Notes: generated by a model not told the origin, from the sequence alone. DNA of 64,000 bases from Amyloporia xantha (GCA_036971615.1 JAYKKR010000004.1:2356001-2420000), one strand, 5' to 3'; positions 9,906-20,397 are shown, numbered from the stretch's first letter. Numbers and translations are program-made.

Positions 9906-12653
9906 CTACTCTAGTCCAAGACTATGTACAAATTTCTCATGAATAGAGAAAGATAAATTCTTAGTAAGGATATCGGCCCTTTGCTCAGCAGTAGGTACAA
10001 AGAAAAGATCAACATGACCGTTTTCAATGAACTCTCTGCAAAAGTGGTACCGTATATCAATGTGCTTGGTTCTTCTGTCATGAGCTGGATTAACCGCAAG
10101 AAAAATGCTACCATTATTATCAATGCATAAAGGTGTGGCATTTTGCGACTTAAAACCAATCTCAGACTGAAGAGTCCGAAGCCAGGCTAATTGTCGACAA
10201 GAGTCGGACAACGCCATGTACTCTGCTTCTGTTGAAGACAGAGCAACAGTCTTTTGTCGCCGCGAGACCCATGAAATAGCAGCATCTGCCATAAAGAAGA
10301 CAAAGCCACTAGTTGAATGCCTATCGTCCTTGTTCTCAGCCCAATCAGAGTCAGAATAACCTATGAGTCCAGATAATCCGCTGCCTTTGTAGCAAAGCCG
10401 AAGTGAACGTGAACCGTTCAAATAACGAAGAATATATTGTGCGGCTTTATAATGTTGCATTGTAGGCTTAGCAGAATATTGGGAAAGGCGATTAACTGCA
10501 TAGGCTATATCTGGACGAGTTCCTAAGGCGATCCACAAAAGTGAACCAATGAGCTGCTGGTACTTTGAACGAAGGGCGGCATCAACTTCATATGAAGGAT
10601 CTGCTTTGACAAGGTGTACGCCAAATGGAAGGGGAGTTCGTGTGGGTGCTGCATCTAGCATTTGGAATCGCTCGAGTGTCTCTTCAATGTATTTAGACTG
10701 ATCAAGCCAAATATTTCTGGATGATCTATCTCGAGTAATCCGCATGCCTAGAAAAGATTCTACAGGCCCAAGATCACGAACATTAAATCGCTTCTGAAGA
10801 CAACCTTTAAGCCATGCAATCTGACGCCGATCAGACCCAATTGGCAATAGATCGTCAACATATACGACAAGTATTAAATCCCCCCCATGATGACGATACA
10901 CATAAATACCCGCATCAGAATATGTACGTGTGAACCCTAATTCCAACAACGCATTGTGGAGTTTTTTATTCCACTGTCTGCCAGCCTGTTTAAGACCATA
11001 AATAGCCTTCAAAAGACGACAAACTTTGTGTTCCTGACCAGGGACTTTAAATCCTTCTGGTTGCTCCATATATATCTCCTCGTCTAATTCGCCATATAAG
11101 AATGCTGTCTTTACATCCATAGCCTCTACCTCCCAATCATTAAGAGCAGCATGGGCGAGTAGGAATCTTATAGATTCAAAACGAGCGACTGGGGAGAATA
11201 TTTCATCATAATCAATGCCTTTGACCTGTTTGAAGCCCTTGGCTACAAGCCGAGCTTTGTATCTACCACCAGGTTTAATAGTGTAAACCCAACGACAAGG
11301 TACTGCCTTATGTCCAGGAGGTAAGTCGACTAACTCCCATGTACCATTCTCCATTTGAGAGTCTATCTCTTCCTGCATAGCGGCCTCCCACTGAGTCCGA
11401 TCAGGGCGAGAGATCGCTTCCTGATAAGATTGTGGAAAAGGTCCGTACTGAGGATCGGCGTTGAGAATAAACTCTATTGGAAGATCTGAGATGAGATTCT
11501 CCATGACGTCAGGTAAACCACCTCCTTGATCAATGTCACGCTGTATAGCTGCAGGGTGACGATCACCATACGCATTGTCAGGCCGTGGTGGAGGGTGACG
11601 ATCACCATACGCATTGTCAGGCCGTGGTGGAGGTCTACCAGCGGTTGACCGAGTAGAGCGTCTAGGTACAAATGGAGGAGGTTGTGGTACTGGAGGCTCA
11701 TCTGGAGAAGGTGGACGAGGTGGAGGAGATGGGTTTCTAAGCGGTTCTGGTGGTGGTCCCGGATGTGGAGGCAAGTCAGCATCCGGTTCAGGCCTATTAG
11801 CATCATCATCACCAAGCGGCAGGGCCGGCTGTGGTGCTGGAGCTACAGGAACGGGCGGCTCATGCGGTTGTTGGGCAGCGGGAATAGGATTCGCACTTTT
11901 GTTCCGAAAGGATCTCTCATTGAATACCGCATCACGCGATTCAACAATGGAGCGGCTATCTTTATCCCAGAATCGATACCCCTTTGATCCAGGTTCATAG
12001 CCGACGAACACCATAGGTTTAGCTCGAGCTGTGAGCTTATCCTGGCGTCGCTCCTTCTGAACATGTACATAGGCTAGGCATCCAAAGACTCTAAAGTACG
12101 ACACATCTGGAGCAGTACCATTCCATAATTCAATGGGAGTACGCCAGTGTGCTCTGCGGAATGGCTGACGATTGTAAATATGAACAGCAGTTTCAACAGC
12201 AAGTTTCCAGAAGCCTGTGGATAAACCAGCATGATGACGCATAGCTTCTGCTTTTTCTACAATAGTTTGCTGCCAACGTTCTGCACGTCCATTCTGCTGT
12301 GGACTTTGTGGCATAGATGCCTCGCGCTCAATACCATTTTCATGTAAATATTGTGTGAACTCTTCACCCATAAATTCTCCTCCTCTATCAGAGCGGAAAC
12401 GCTTAAGTCGCGTAGAAAGCTGAGTTTCCCCCCATGCTCGATAAATTTTAAAGCAGGTGAGAGCATCAGATTTCCGCTTAAGGTAATACATGACACCGAA
12501 TGAGGAGAAGTCGTCGAGAAATGTGACGCAATATTTGAAACCATCAATGGACAGAGATGGCATCTCGACGAGGTCTGAGTGAATAAGTTCCAATGGTTTA
12601 GATGCGCGAGTAGAAGAGAGTGGGAATGGTTGTCTGTGGGACTTGCCAAGCAA
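9906..12653 (-). CDS. Copia Pol: integrase, reverse transcriptase, RNase H
   Basis: About 915 residues. The integrase core has the D,D,E triad (H-S-D near residue 25, R-S-D-R-G-G-E-F near 88, N-G-R-A-E-R-W near 124). A Pro-rich linker around residues 270-370 holds a 39-bp tandem duplication (P-R-P-D-N-A-Y-G-D-R-H twice). RT follows with Y-V-D-D-L near residue 597. RNase H carries S-T-E-A-E-Y-M-A near 806 and the C-terminal D-I-L-T-K. All catalytic motifs are present, so only the upstream frameshift prevents a full polyprotein. Confidence 0.9.
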   Translation of the reverse strand: MLGKSHRQPFPLSSTRASKPLELIHSDLVEMPSLSIDGFKYCVTFLDDFSSFGVMYYLKRKSDALTCFKIYRAWGETQLSTRLKRFRSDRGGEFMGEEFTQYLHENGIEREASMPQSPQQNGRAERWQQTIVEKAEAMRHHAGLSTGFWKLAVETAVHIYNRQPFRRAHWRTPIELWNGTAPDVSYFRVFGCLAYVHVQKERRQDKLTARAKPMVFVGYEPGSKGYRFWDKDSRSIVESRDAVFNERSFRNKSANPIPAAQQPHEPPVPVAPAPQPALPLGDDDANRPEPDADLPPHPGPPPEPLRNPSPPPRPPSPDEPPVPQPPPFVPRRSTRSTAGRPPPRPDNAYGDRHPPPRPDNAYGDRHPAAIQRDIDQGGGLPDVMENLISDLPIEFILNADPQYGPFPQSYQEAISRPDRTQWEAAMQEEIDSQMENGTWELVDLPPGHKAVPCRWVYTIKPGGRYKARLVAKGFKQVKGIDYDEIFSPVARFESIRFLLAHAALNDWEVEAMDVKTAFLYGELDEEIYMEQPEGFKVPGQEHKVCRLLKAIYGLKQAGRQWNKKLHNALLELGFTRTYSDAGIYVYRHHGGDLILVVYVDDLLPIGSDRRQIAWLKGCLQKRFNVRDLGPVESFLGMRITRDRSSRNIWLDQSKYIEETLERFQMLDAAPTRTPLPFGVHLVKADPSYEVDAALRSKYQQLIGSLLWIALGTRPDIAYAVNRLSQYSAKPTMQHYKAAQYILRYLNGSRSLRLCYKGSGLSGLIGYSDSDWAENKDDRHSTSGFVFFMADAAISWVSRRQKTVALSSTEAEYMALSDSCRQLAWLRTLQSEIGFKSQNATPLCIDNNGSIFLAVNPAHDRRTKHIDIRYHFCREFIENGHVDLFFVPTAEQRADILTKNLSFSIHEKFVHSLGLE

Positions 12654-12655
12654 GG

Positions 12656-14179
12656 ATCAGACTTTGGTGCTGAAGAAAGACTATTTGGTGCGCCATTAAC
12701 ATGATTAGGCAATTGACGAATTGTGTTACGTCCCGCATGACCAAACCGTTGATGCCACAAGTCATAGTCAGCTTCCACAGATTGCAGAGTCTGAGGCCGG
12801 GTGTTTGGATGAAACACTTTGGTTTCAAGCCAATAGAAACCTGAACCATCATGGCTTGATCGCGCAGTGAGGATTAGGTTCTCACCCGGTTTGGAGCCTG
12901 CCCAAAAATTCATAGTGTCCCCATGGGCACTATAGCAGCCTCCTTGGTCAATAATGGTACGTGGAGCAAAGAAACGATGAGACGCTTCAGGAATATAAAG
13001 GACAGATTTAAGAGTCAGGTTGACAATGATTCCGTCACTATTCTGATGTCGCAGAAGAACTATTCCAACACCGTTGATATCTATGGTCTTATCTGCGCCG
13101 GCTAAGTGCGCATGACCAGGTACTGGAAATTCATGATAGTGATCAAAATCTTCAAAGACGTTTGTGACATGTGAAGTACAACCTGAGTCAACCATCCATC
13201 TTGCGATCTCATCTCCCACATGGTACAGGGAAAGGTCAATTGATTTGGATGAAGAAGATGCTACCGTTACATCTGGTACAGATTCTATAAGAAGATTATT
13301 GACTTTTGCACCAGAATTCTGTCCCTGTCCTTGTGAAGCTCCAGTATTACTATTATTTTGACCGTGATTCTGTCCACTTCCCTTATTATTTCCACCTTGA
13401 TTACCGCCTTGCTTGCCCTTGCCTTTGCCCTGCTTATTCCCCTTTTGAGGTGGCTTTCCATCAGGCCAATGGTTCTCAGTCGAATGATTAGTCTTCCCAC
13501 AGATATTACATTTCTTTGGGAGACGAGTAGTCGACGAGACACGAGAGACATTAGCATTTTTAGAGGCCTGACGTCTAGCTTCTTCCTCAATTATTTTGGG
13601 GATGACATCTGCTGGTTTAAGTGTAGCAAGGTCTGTGACTGTAGCCAGCAGAGTCGAAGCAATGGTCTGATAAGAATTGGGCAAGGCGTTGACAATAATG
13701 AGGGCAGCAAATTGATCTGAGATGGCAATCCCAGCATCAACGGTACGACTACGAATTTCCTCAAGTGCTGTTATCTGAGGGCGAAGAGGTTGGGCATCAT
13801 CAAAGCGAGTATTGAATAATTGTTGAAAGTAGACAAATGCACCAACAGCACCAGGTTTGGCATACTGATCTTTAATTGCTTTCCACGCTGCAGCAGCAGT
13901 GGTAGTATTGCCAATGAGGAATTGTAGCGAGGAGGAAATATAGATGGTCATCAAACCAAGTGCCTTGTCATTTTTCTCATCCCAAGCTGCCTGGATTGTA
14001 GGGAGGTCTTCTCCAGCAGCTGCAGCAGTAGGACGAGGAAGAGGTGTGCCTGAATTCCCTTCAACAATGTTCCAGGAACCAGACCATCTAAAAACACCTC
14101 GCATGGCGTTAGACCAGGCAATATAGTTTGTGCCATCAAAAATGGGAATAGTGGAGGTAGGAATCTTGGAGGGATCCAT
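12656..14179 (-). CDS. Copia Gag, protease and GAG-pre-integrase region
   Basis: Starts at ATG 14179. Residues 1-200 form the Ty1/copia gag fold with the expected W and L-x-G-x-N positions. A knuckle around residue 220 reads C-x2-C-x4-H-x4-H, with His replacing the last Cys. A Gly/Asn/Gln-rich linker follows, then aspartic protease with D-S-G-C-T-S-H around 13180, then the L-W-H-Q-R-F-G-H zinc-binding motif of GAG-pre-integrase. The frame breaks near 12646-12650 where one base appears lost; integrase continues in the adjacent frame. Gag packages the RNA, protease processes the polyprotein. Confidence 0.85.
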
Positions 14180-14241
14180 GGCAATCAGAATAAAATGTCA
14201 GGGCGAGTGTCAGACTGAAGGAGATAGGCGATGGAAGGTGA

Positions 14242-14625
14242 TCAAGGAATTGATGGAATTGATTGAGGAATTGATGGAGGCGATCGATCTGGTTTAACCT
14301 CTTTAACTTCTTGATCAAAAGGATCGGATCGAAGAAGTATAGCCCAAAATGTAATGGAGAGGTTTGGAAAGTACTCTTCACTGTCAGTGTGACTAAGAGA
14401 GTTACTTTCAATATTGTATGGAAAATAACCAAGATCGTCGCTTGTAAGACCACCAATATAATCGCCTGTGTAAGGGAATTTCCAGCTATAATCTGTTGGG
14501 TAGACAGATATAAGCTGTACTGGCTCTGGTGAAGATCCCTCTGAGTCGCCTGACTGAGATTGATCTGCCACTGGATCAGCTGCTTCTGATGAAGAAGTCA
14601 ACGTCTCTAGCTCAAAGATGGACAC
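14242..14625 (-). CDS. Copia leader ORF (ORF0), unknown function
   Basis: A 127-residue ORF lies in the 900-nt leader between primer site and gag, in the same orientation. The product is acidic, Ser/Asp/Pro-rich, with several Tyr-containing motifs and no cysteine. Canonical Ty1/copia elements have no such ORF. It may be chance, an adaptor, or an acquired gene. No domain is recognised. Confidence 0.35.
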   Translation of the reverse strand: MSIFELETLTSSSEAADPVADQSQSGDSEGSSPEPVQLISVYPTDYSWKFPYTGDYIGGLTSDDLGYFPYNIESNSLSHTDSEEYFPNLSITFWAILLRSDPFDQEVKEVKPDRSPPSIPQSIPSIP

Positions 14626-15065
14626 TTATTGAAGTGAACCTTTGTCCCAGCTAGCCGAAATAGCCAAGACGCAGGGTAGAGTCGAGGGAAGTGAGCGATT
14701 GAGACGAGACTATGCCACAGAGGGTATTGCCCAAGGCCTAGCTAGCTACTGTATAGTACTTCTATCTACAGCTACCTATGGAGCCGCAGAGTTTTGCTTC
14801 GCAGTTGCCTGAGGGCCCTGTTACGCCTTTGACTATTTCGCGTAAGGTGCCTTATTCCCAGGAGAGGATTTGGACCTCTAAGAGCCGCCCACTGAAGTGC
14901 AGACTCCCAAGAGTTCGTCACAAAACTGAGGACTGTGTACTTACGTAGTCTACTAAGGGGCCTTATAAGAAGAAGGCAATAGAAGGGGTAAATGCGCAAA
15001 AGTGAAAGTGAAAGCGCAAATAGAAGAGTGAAGACAGATGACTGCACAGTAGTCAGACAGATTAG

Positions 15066-15083
15066 AGCGCGGGGCTCATAACC
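15066..15083 (-). promoter_or_regulatory. Copia primer binding site matching initiator-tRNA anticodon stem-loop
   Basis: The plus strand directly beside the LTR reads AGCGCGGGGCTCATAACC, which is the anticodon stem-loop of a eukaryotic initiator Met tRNA with anticodon CAT. The element RNA is its complement, so priming would use a half-tRNA, as known for Drosophila copia and yeast Ty5. Confidence 0.75.
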
Positions 15084-15387
15084 TGTTGAGCGCAGACTAT
15101 AAAGGAGAGGAGGCTAATCTGTCTTGTATTCTAGTGGGCTGTAAGGCCCGGCTTATATACATGCATGAAAGGCTCCTTAGTAATCGTATCTAGAAACCTA
15201 TAGAATATCTTAGTAAGATATGAAGTCATAATGAAATCATAGTGGAGATTTCTTAGTAAGAAAGTGGAGCCTATGAAGTAAGACAAGAACATACTATGGA
15301 ACGTCATAGAACATCATAGAAATGAGTAAGTACTGACTACCAAGTATGGAAGTGCGACTACTATAGTTGGCAACTGATCGTTCAACA
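15084..15387 (-). repeat. Copia 5' LTR
   Basis: 304 bp, nearly identical to 9576-9879, same length. Followed on the plus strand by TTAAG, matching the other flank. Confidence 0.9.
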
Positions 15388-15908
15388 TTAAGCTTATTAT
15401 AAAGATTGAGGTCTGGACATACTCCTATAATATCGTTATCGGAGGAGTATAGAATAGGGTTGCGTAGCAGTTGGTCTAGTAGATCTATTTCCTTATACCA
15501 ATACCGACTCTCAGTTCGAGATAGGTGCGTGCCATCGCGACCGTCTGGAAGAGTGTAAGGGGCGCGCTTTAAGTATTCTTGAGCTAGCAGGGTTGCATCG
15601 TACCTACGGCCAAATACTGCACCAAGTGGTCCGTCGGTGTTAGCAAGGTCGCGCAAAGCATTGGTTATCGGAAATTCCAAGGGGACCGAACTTACGTTGG
15701 TAAACCGTACTGAATCGACCGGTCTTGCTCCTTTGACGGCGACAAGGTCGGTCTCGAATAGTGATTGATCCACGAGTTCCTCGTCTTCTTCGGAATTGTT
15801 TTCCCTAGGAGATGAACCTGGAAGGGGATGATCCACTGGGTCATCTCGGTCTTGAAGACCTTGCTGATAAGAGGCGGCATCCTCGCTTCCTACTGCTACA
15901 AAGGACAT
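15388..15908 (-). CDS. Gypsy Gag, N-terminal part
   Basis: Starts at ATG 15908, about 60 nt downstream of the primer site on the minus strand. About 174 residues, acidic and hydrophilic, with no zinc motif yet. It runs into the TTAAG target duplication of copia at 15388-15392 and continues beyond that element at 9575. Removing 5817 bp (element plus one duplication, divisible by three) keeps the frame. Confidence 0.7.
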
Positions 15909-15965
15909 TGACGTTGTTAGTGAATCTATACTGAAGGAAATGTGAGTAACTTTTCAAAAGGAAGT

Positions 15966-15982
15966 TCCCAGTGCGTCCACCA
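15966..15982 (-). promoter_or_regulatory. Gypsy primer binding site (tRNA 3'-end type)
   Basis: One base after the LTR end, the minus strand begins TGG and continues TGGACGCACTGGGA. This is the form expected for pairing with a tRNA 3' end terminating in CCA. I cannot assign the tRNA. Confidence 0.55.
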
Positions 15983-15983
15983 A

Positions 15984-17211
15984 TGTTAAGAACCAGGGTA
16001 GTACTAGTACCTAAGCTCGTATACCGGTAACGGATAGGATAATAAAAATACTTAGACTGTATGCTTGAGTCCTAATGGCTAGTTAGGAGTGGAATGCCGG
16101 TATACCAAGTAAGAAGTATAAGACCGAAGGGTCTTACGTTAGAGATTGGCGTGAGCCTAAGAGTATCGCTCAAGACCGAAGGTCGTTAGGTTAAGACCGA
16201 CTTAGAGAGATACCGCTTATGTTCACGCAGAGATAAGGTTTTAAAGGTAGAACTTCCTAAACAAAGATGACTCAAATCCTTCGCAAGTATTGTTGCCAGA
16301 CCAAGGGCTTTAGGTAGCGCGAAGCAATACCGAAGACCGCTACTTAGCGCGAAGCTATAAGTAGTTTGTCAAGTCTGGGATAGATCTCTTTACCAGCGCG
16401 TAGCTATGGTAAGATCTACAATGATATGTGAAGGAGACAAGGTCTCGTTGTGCTAAGAGCTCAGAGGTAAAATAGATTGCTGGAAACCGAAGACCGTTGG
16501 TCTTCTTAAATACAAGTGAGAAATGCTAGAACCTTCTAAACACGCGTAGTCTGTACTTCTACAATACACTGCCCAATACCTGTGCACCTATTGTTCTCTA
16601 CGCACCGCCTGGAATACTCATTGAGACCGCGCTGCTATCCTCGTGTGGCGGAGTGGCACACCTCGGGCATTCATCGGTCTTGCCTCGGTCTTCCTCGATC
16701 CATAACGTGAGATCGGTCCGCTCTCCGTAGGTCGGATCGTGCTACCGGTCCTCGAGGTGTTTCACGGGACTCGACCTCTCACGCAAAGTGTGGGCGTTTG
16801 TGGGTCCCGAGGATCCGCTTTCTCTAAGAAGGAAATGGAGGACTACCCGTTGAGCGGGAGACCGAGTCATAGTCCCAATAAGTATCGGTTTCACACGCAA
16901 AGTATAGGTGCTCGCGGGTCCCGATGATCCGCGCGGTCTTGAAGGGTAGTGAAGGACTACCCGTTGATGGAAGACCGAGTCCTTTCTTGGAAAGAACTCA
17001 ATTATAAGAAGGCCACGTCGGTATATCCATAACACGCACGTCTCAGCGCGTCAAGTCCAACGTCAGTACGTTACGCACAAAGATATTCCGATATGCTCTG
17101 CTATCGGTTATGAGTCCGTAAGGACGAGGGGATGCTTATATAATCAGGTACGTTGGACAAAAGCCTGTTTATGGGTTTTTCTTTCCACGCATACTGCAAC
17201 ATTACGTAACA
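15984..17211 (-). repeat. Gypsy 5' LTR (1228 bp)
   Basis: Bounded by TG (15984) and CA (17211) on the plus strand, the symmetrical ends of an LTR. It is unusually long and contains many short direct repeats around GACCGAAGGTC and GGTCTT. A diverged relative lies at 17318 to about 18520. Confidence 0.7.
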
Positions 17212-17219
17212 GTTACATA

Positions 17220-17317
17220 ATGTCTGACGACGATTATCGTCCACCTCCACCATCCGCAATTTTCACTTGGGTCGTTGATTATCTTCCCTCCCTTGCGCTG
17301 TCCATCCACCACGCGGG
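17220..17317 (+). pseudogene. 5' exon fragment of a host gene trapped between two LTRs
   Basis: ATG 17220 opens 32 codons, acidic then Pro-rich then hydrophobic, before the second LTR starts at 17318. The gypsy LTR ends only 8 bp upstream of the ATG. The fragment looks like the start of a host protein; I do not recognise the family and find no continuation in the window. Confidence 0.35.
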
Positions 17318-18520
17318 TGTTAAGAACTAGGGTAATACTAGTACCTAAGCTTGTATATCAGTAGTAATAGATAGAGATGGAAATACTTATGAGTTTGAAG
17401 CGAAGACTCAGGTAGTCTTCAGAGGTTTAATACCGATATACCGAGTAAGTATTGTAAGACCAAAAGGTCTTAGAGCTTGAAGATAGTAGGTTTAATTGGT
17501 ATCATTGAAGACCGAAGGTCGTAGGCTTAAGACCGTCTTAAAGCGATACCGCTTGGAGCGCACACAGTTATAAGTTTGAGGTAAAGAGTAAAGACTTCCT
17601 ATTACAAGATAACTCAATTCCTTCGCAAGTATTGTTGCCAGACCAAGGACTTAGGTAGCGCAGGGCAATACCGAAGTCCACTACTTAGCGCGAAGCTATA
17701 AGTAGCTTGTCAAGTCTGGGATAGATCGTTTTACCAGCGCGTAGCTATGGTAAGATCTACAATAGTAATTGAAGGAGACAAGGTCTCGTTGTGCTAAGAG
17801 CTTTAAGGGTAAAATGGATTGCTCGAAACCGAAGACCGTTGGTCTTCTTAAATACAAGTGAGATATGCTAGAAGGTTCCTTAACACGCTGTATCCTACAA
17901 GCTATTGTACACAGCCTTATACCTATGCTCCTATTGTTCTTACTTCACCGCATGGGATCCTAAGTGAGACCGCACCATTACCTGCCGTCCTAGAGTGGCG
18001 TCCCTCGGTCATCCTTCGGTCTTGCTTCGGTCTCGAACAAGCCCTATGCAAGACCGGCCCGTATCTCCTTACTCGGCTCAAAGTACCGGTCCTCGTGGGT
18101 TTCACGGGATTCAGTATCTTGTGTTCTCTGTAGGCGTTTGTGGGTCCCTGAGATCCGCTTTCGCTAGGGAAAGTAATTCGAGAGTTCCAGCGGGATAGGT
18201 TACGGAGTCACTTTCCTAAACGAGACGCGGTCTCACACGCGAAGCAAGAGAGTTGGCTGATACCGGCGTTCCATTAGGTCTTGGACAGGTAGTGAAGGAC
18301 TACCCGTTAGTTGGGGACCGAGCTGCACACCAGTGGTCTCGGTCTTAAAAGGAGACTAACCACGATATCCATAACAGCGGGCTGCAATGCTATTTCCTGC
18401 ACCGAGTGTCTATCGGTTATGAGTGCGTAAGGACTCACAGGGATTTACGTAATCAGGTACGTTGGACAAAAACCAGTTTATAGAAATTGTTTACGACGCC
18501 TCTTGGTTGACTTACGTAAT
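17318..18520 (-). repeat. Diverged second gypsy-type LTR (solo)
   Basis: Begins TGTTAAGAACTAGGG like the LTR at 15984 and stays alignable along about 1.2 kb to TTACGTAA near 18515, with many substitutions and indels. No internal region follows and I find no clear target duplication, so it is probably an older solo LTR or LTR fragment. Confidence 0.65.
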
Positions 18521-18662
18521 GAGTGTTCTCTAGCTAAGATAGGGAAGTCGTTTACAAAAACCACGCCTCCGCCGCTCTTGGGCGGCCCTCGTCCGAGTCA
18601 GCGGCTTCCAATGATCAGTGCTCGAAGAAAGACCAATTCCATGTGTAGTTAGCCTTATGTCT

Positions 18663-18803
18663 CACTGCAAAAAAATCACCGTTTCATAAGCAGTGAAAAG
18701 GGTAAGATAGGTATGCGAAAGGGTTTATTTATATGGAACCATTCCTTTCACACGCCTATCTTACCCTTTTCACTGCCTGCGAAACGGTCATTTTTTTGCA
18801 GTG
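18663..18803. mobile_element. CACTA-like MITE (141 bp hairpin)
   Basis: Both ends read CACTGCAAAAAAAT inward, and the inverted repeat extends to about 50 bp per arm (CCGTTTC, then GTAAGATAGG). The direct flanks are TCT on each side (18660-18662, 18804-18806). CACT(G) termini plus a 3-bp duplication fit the CACTA superfamily. It is too short to code for anything. Confidence 0.75.
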
Positions 18804-18994
18804 TCTGGTGTAACATAAGGCAATGAGGATCTGTGAAAAAATTGTTTGGTTATTGACCTCACTGCTAATAGGCCTCAGCTGTCATTTGCTGTAGGCCACA
18901 GTGAAATAGGCTGGGCTTATTAGCTCAGTTAATTACTGTAACCTATGTAAATTACTGGTAAATTACAAGTCAATTTCAGGAGGGTTACTGTAAA

Positions 18995-20100
18995 AATCAT
19001 GGGTCAAATAGGTAGTCTCGGAACCAGCCGTTCAGAGCGTGGAGCGGATTCGAAAATCCGGGTGATTCCACGCTCTTGAACGTCTGGTGCATTTACCCTC
19101 AGAACTCCTGGTACGGTGACCTGCATGACCCTCACACTGGGCGCGCACCTACGAGCACTGCGGGTGACAAGCTGAGCGCTCGGCGCTCAGTGCTCAAGCA
19201 CTTTGTGACTGAGAGATGTATAGATAGCATTGCTTTCTCTATTTATGTTCTATACCAGGAAATAAATGCATAAGCTATGTAATAAATACACTACTTTGTG
19301 AATTTCTTACTGCTCTCAGCAGGGTGCGCATGCAGGGCATGGGTCACACAGGTCACCATACCAGGAGTCACAGGGGTAAATACATCAGACGTTCAGGAGT
19401 GTGGAATCACCCGGATTTTCGAATCCGCTCCACTGTCACGAGTTGACATCGAGCGTTTCTTCCTTTCTATATACGGACGATTTTCTCCCTTTACTCATCG
19501 TTATTTTCCCCTCTTATTCGAACGGCCATTCTACTATACACGAACACAGCGAGCTCCCTGTTCATAGACTTAGACACGTCGACCATTACAGGTCACATGT
19601 CCCTTTCCCACGGACTCCGTCCCGCCTTCCCTTTACGGACGTTTACTTAAGCACGGTGCCGGCCGACCTCGGGCCCCACCGGGCTCCGCTCACGACATCA
19701 CTTATGACTCATAGCCTGCTTACTCAGGCTACGCACAGACCACCTGCGCACGGACCATGTAGATAGCCTGCCCTGAACTCTTGTAGTATATAAGGTAGCA
19801 CGCCTCTGCCTGGGGACTTCAGTTTCGACCTCTTGTCCCTAGGTAAGCCAAGCCCCACTTGTACTTACTTCCTCATACTTACTTTCTATTTAACTTGTCC
19901 CTAGCCTTAGACTTGAGCATAGCTCGTCATCGCTTCGATAAGACCTAGTCGAACGCCCTCGGCCATTTAGGTTTGTTCTTCCCCTGTCGCTTGACTCTAA
20001 GTCGCGACATCCACACTCCGAATGGCTGGTTCCGAGACTAGTCAAATAGGGTCAATTTGACCATCATGATACAGGATGATTTCGGACGTTTTCAGGCCAT
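18995..20100. mobile_element. TIR element with about 85-bp terminal repeats, right arm split by solo LTR
   Basis: The stretch from about 19005 to 19090 (AGTCTCGGAACCAGCC onward, including a self-complementary core around TTCGAAAATCC) is repeated in inverted form at 19388-19433 plus 20010-20050. The solo LTR at 19434-20009 sits exactly inside the right arm. The interior (19090-19387) has no recognisable gene. Superfamily not identified; outer limits are uncertain. Confidence 0.5.
19434..20009 (+). repeat. Solo gypsy LTR (576 bp)
   Basis: Nearly identical to the gypsy LTR at 26876-27446. TG...CA ends, TATA box, and perfect 5-bp duplications TCCAC on both sides (19429-19433 and 20010-20014). 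This marks LTR-LTR recombination of a full element. Confidence 0.9.
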
Positions 20101-20112
20101 CTCAGAGCCCGT

Positions 20113-20397
20113 AGGACCATAGTAGCTCTATTTACCCGGGATATCTATGACGTCTATAGAAAATCTGAAAGCAACAAGATAAAACTCTACTTAAGACTTT
20201 GGAGAGATTACCAAGCAGCGAAGTGGGACACATTTATTGCTGCAGAACTCCTGCATATTGAGTCGCCTCTGCTCATGGAAATTCCTGCGGACGAGCCTAT
20301 CAGTGCATCGCGACCAGCACCAGAGCGAGATACTGCGAACAAGACAGGCGACAGCGGCTGCGAGAATGAGGAGCTTGACTGCCAGTGGGACGCATAG
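20113..20397 (+). pseudogene. C-terminal fragment of an unidentified protein
   Basis: About 95 codons end at TAG 20395-20397. The first half is basic/aromatic and helical (Leu, Trp, Tyr, Arg-rich), the second is acidic and hydrophilic. No upstream start or intron junction is clear. It may be the tail of a transposase left beside the TIR element; that is a guess. Confidence 0.3.

Larger units (their letters stand above)
9576..15387 (-). mobile_element. Complete Ty1/copia retrotransposon (copy 1)
   Basis: 5812 bp between identical-length 304-bp LTRs, flanked on both sides by TTAAG (9571-9575 and 15388-15392). I noticed only two differences between the LTRs, so insertion is recent. It lies in gypsy gag on the same strand. 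Order on the minus strand: LTR, primer site, leader ORF, gag, protease, integrase, RT, RNase H, polypurine tract (9880-9899, plus-strand view), LTR. Confidence 0.93.
6914..17211 (-). mobile_element. Ty3/gypsy retrotransposon, 3'-truncated, interrupted by copia
   Basis: Minus-strand element: 5' LTR at 15984-17211, tRNA-type primer site at 15966-15982, gag from 15908, protease down to 6914. Reverse transcriptase, integrase and the 3' LTR are missing: at 6913 the sequence switches abruptly to the F1 duplication. A complete copia element (9576-15387) sits inside gag. Confidence 0.8.
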
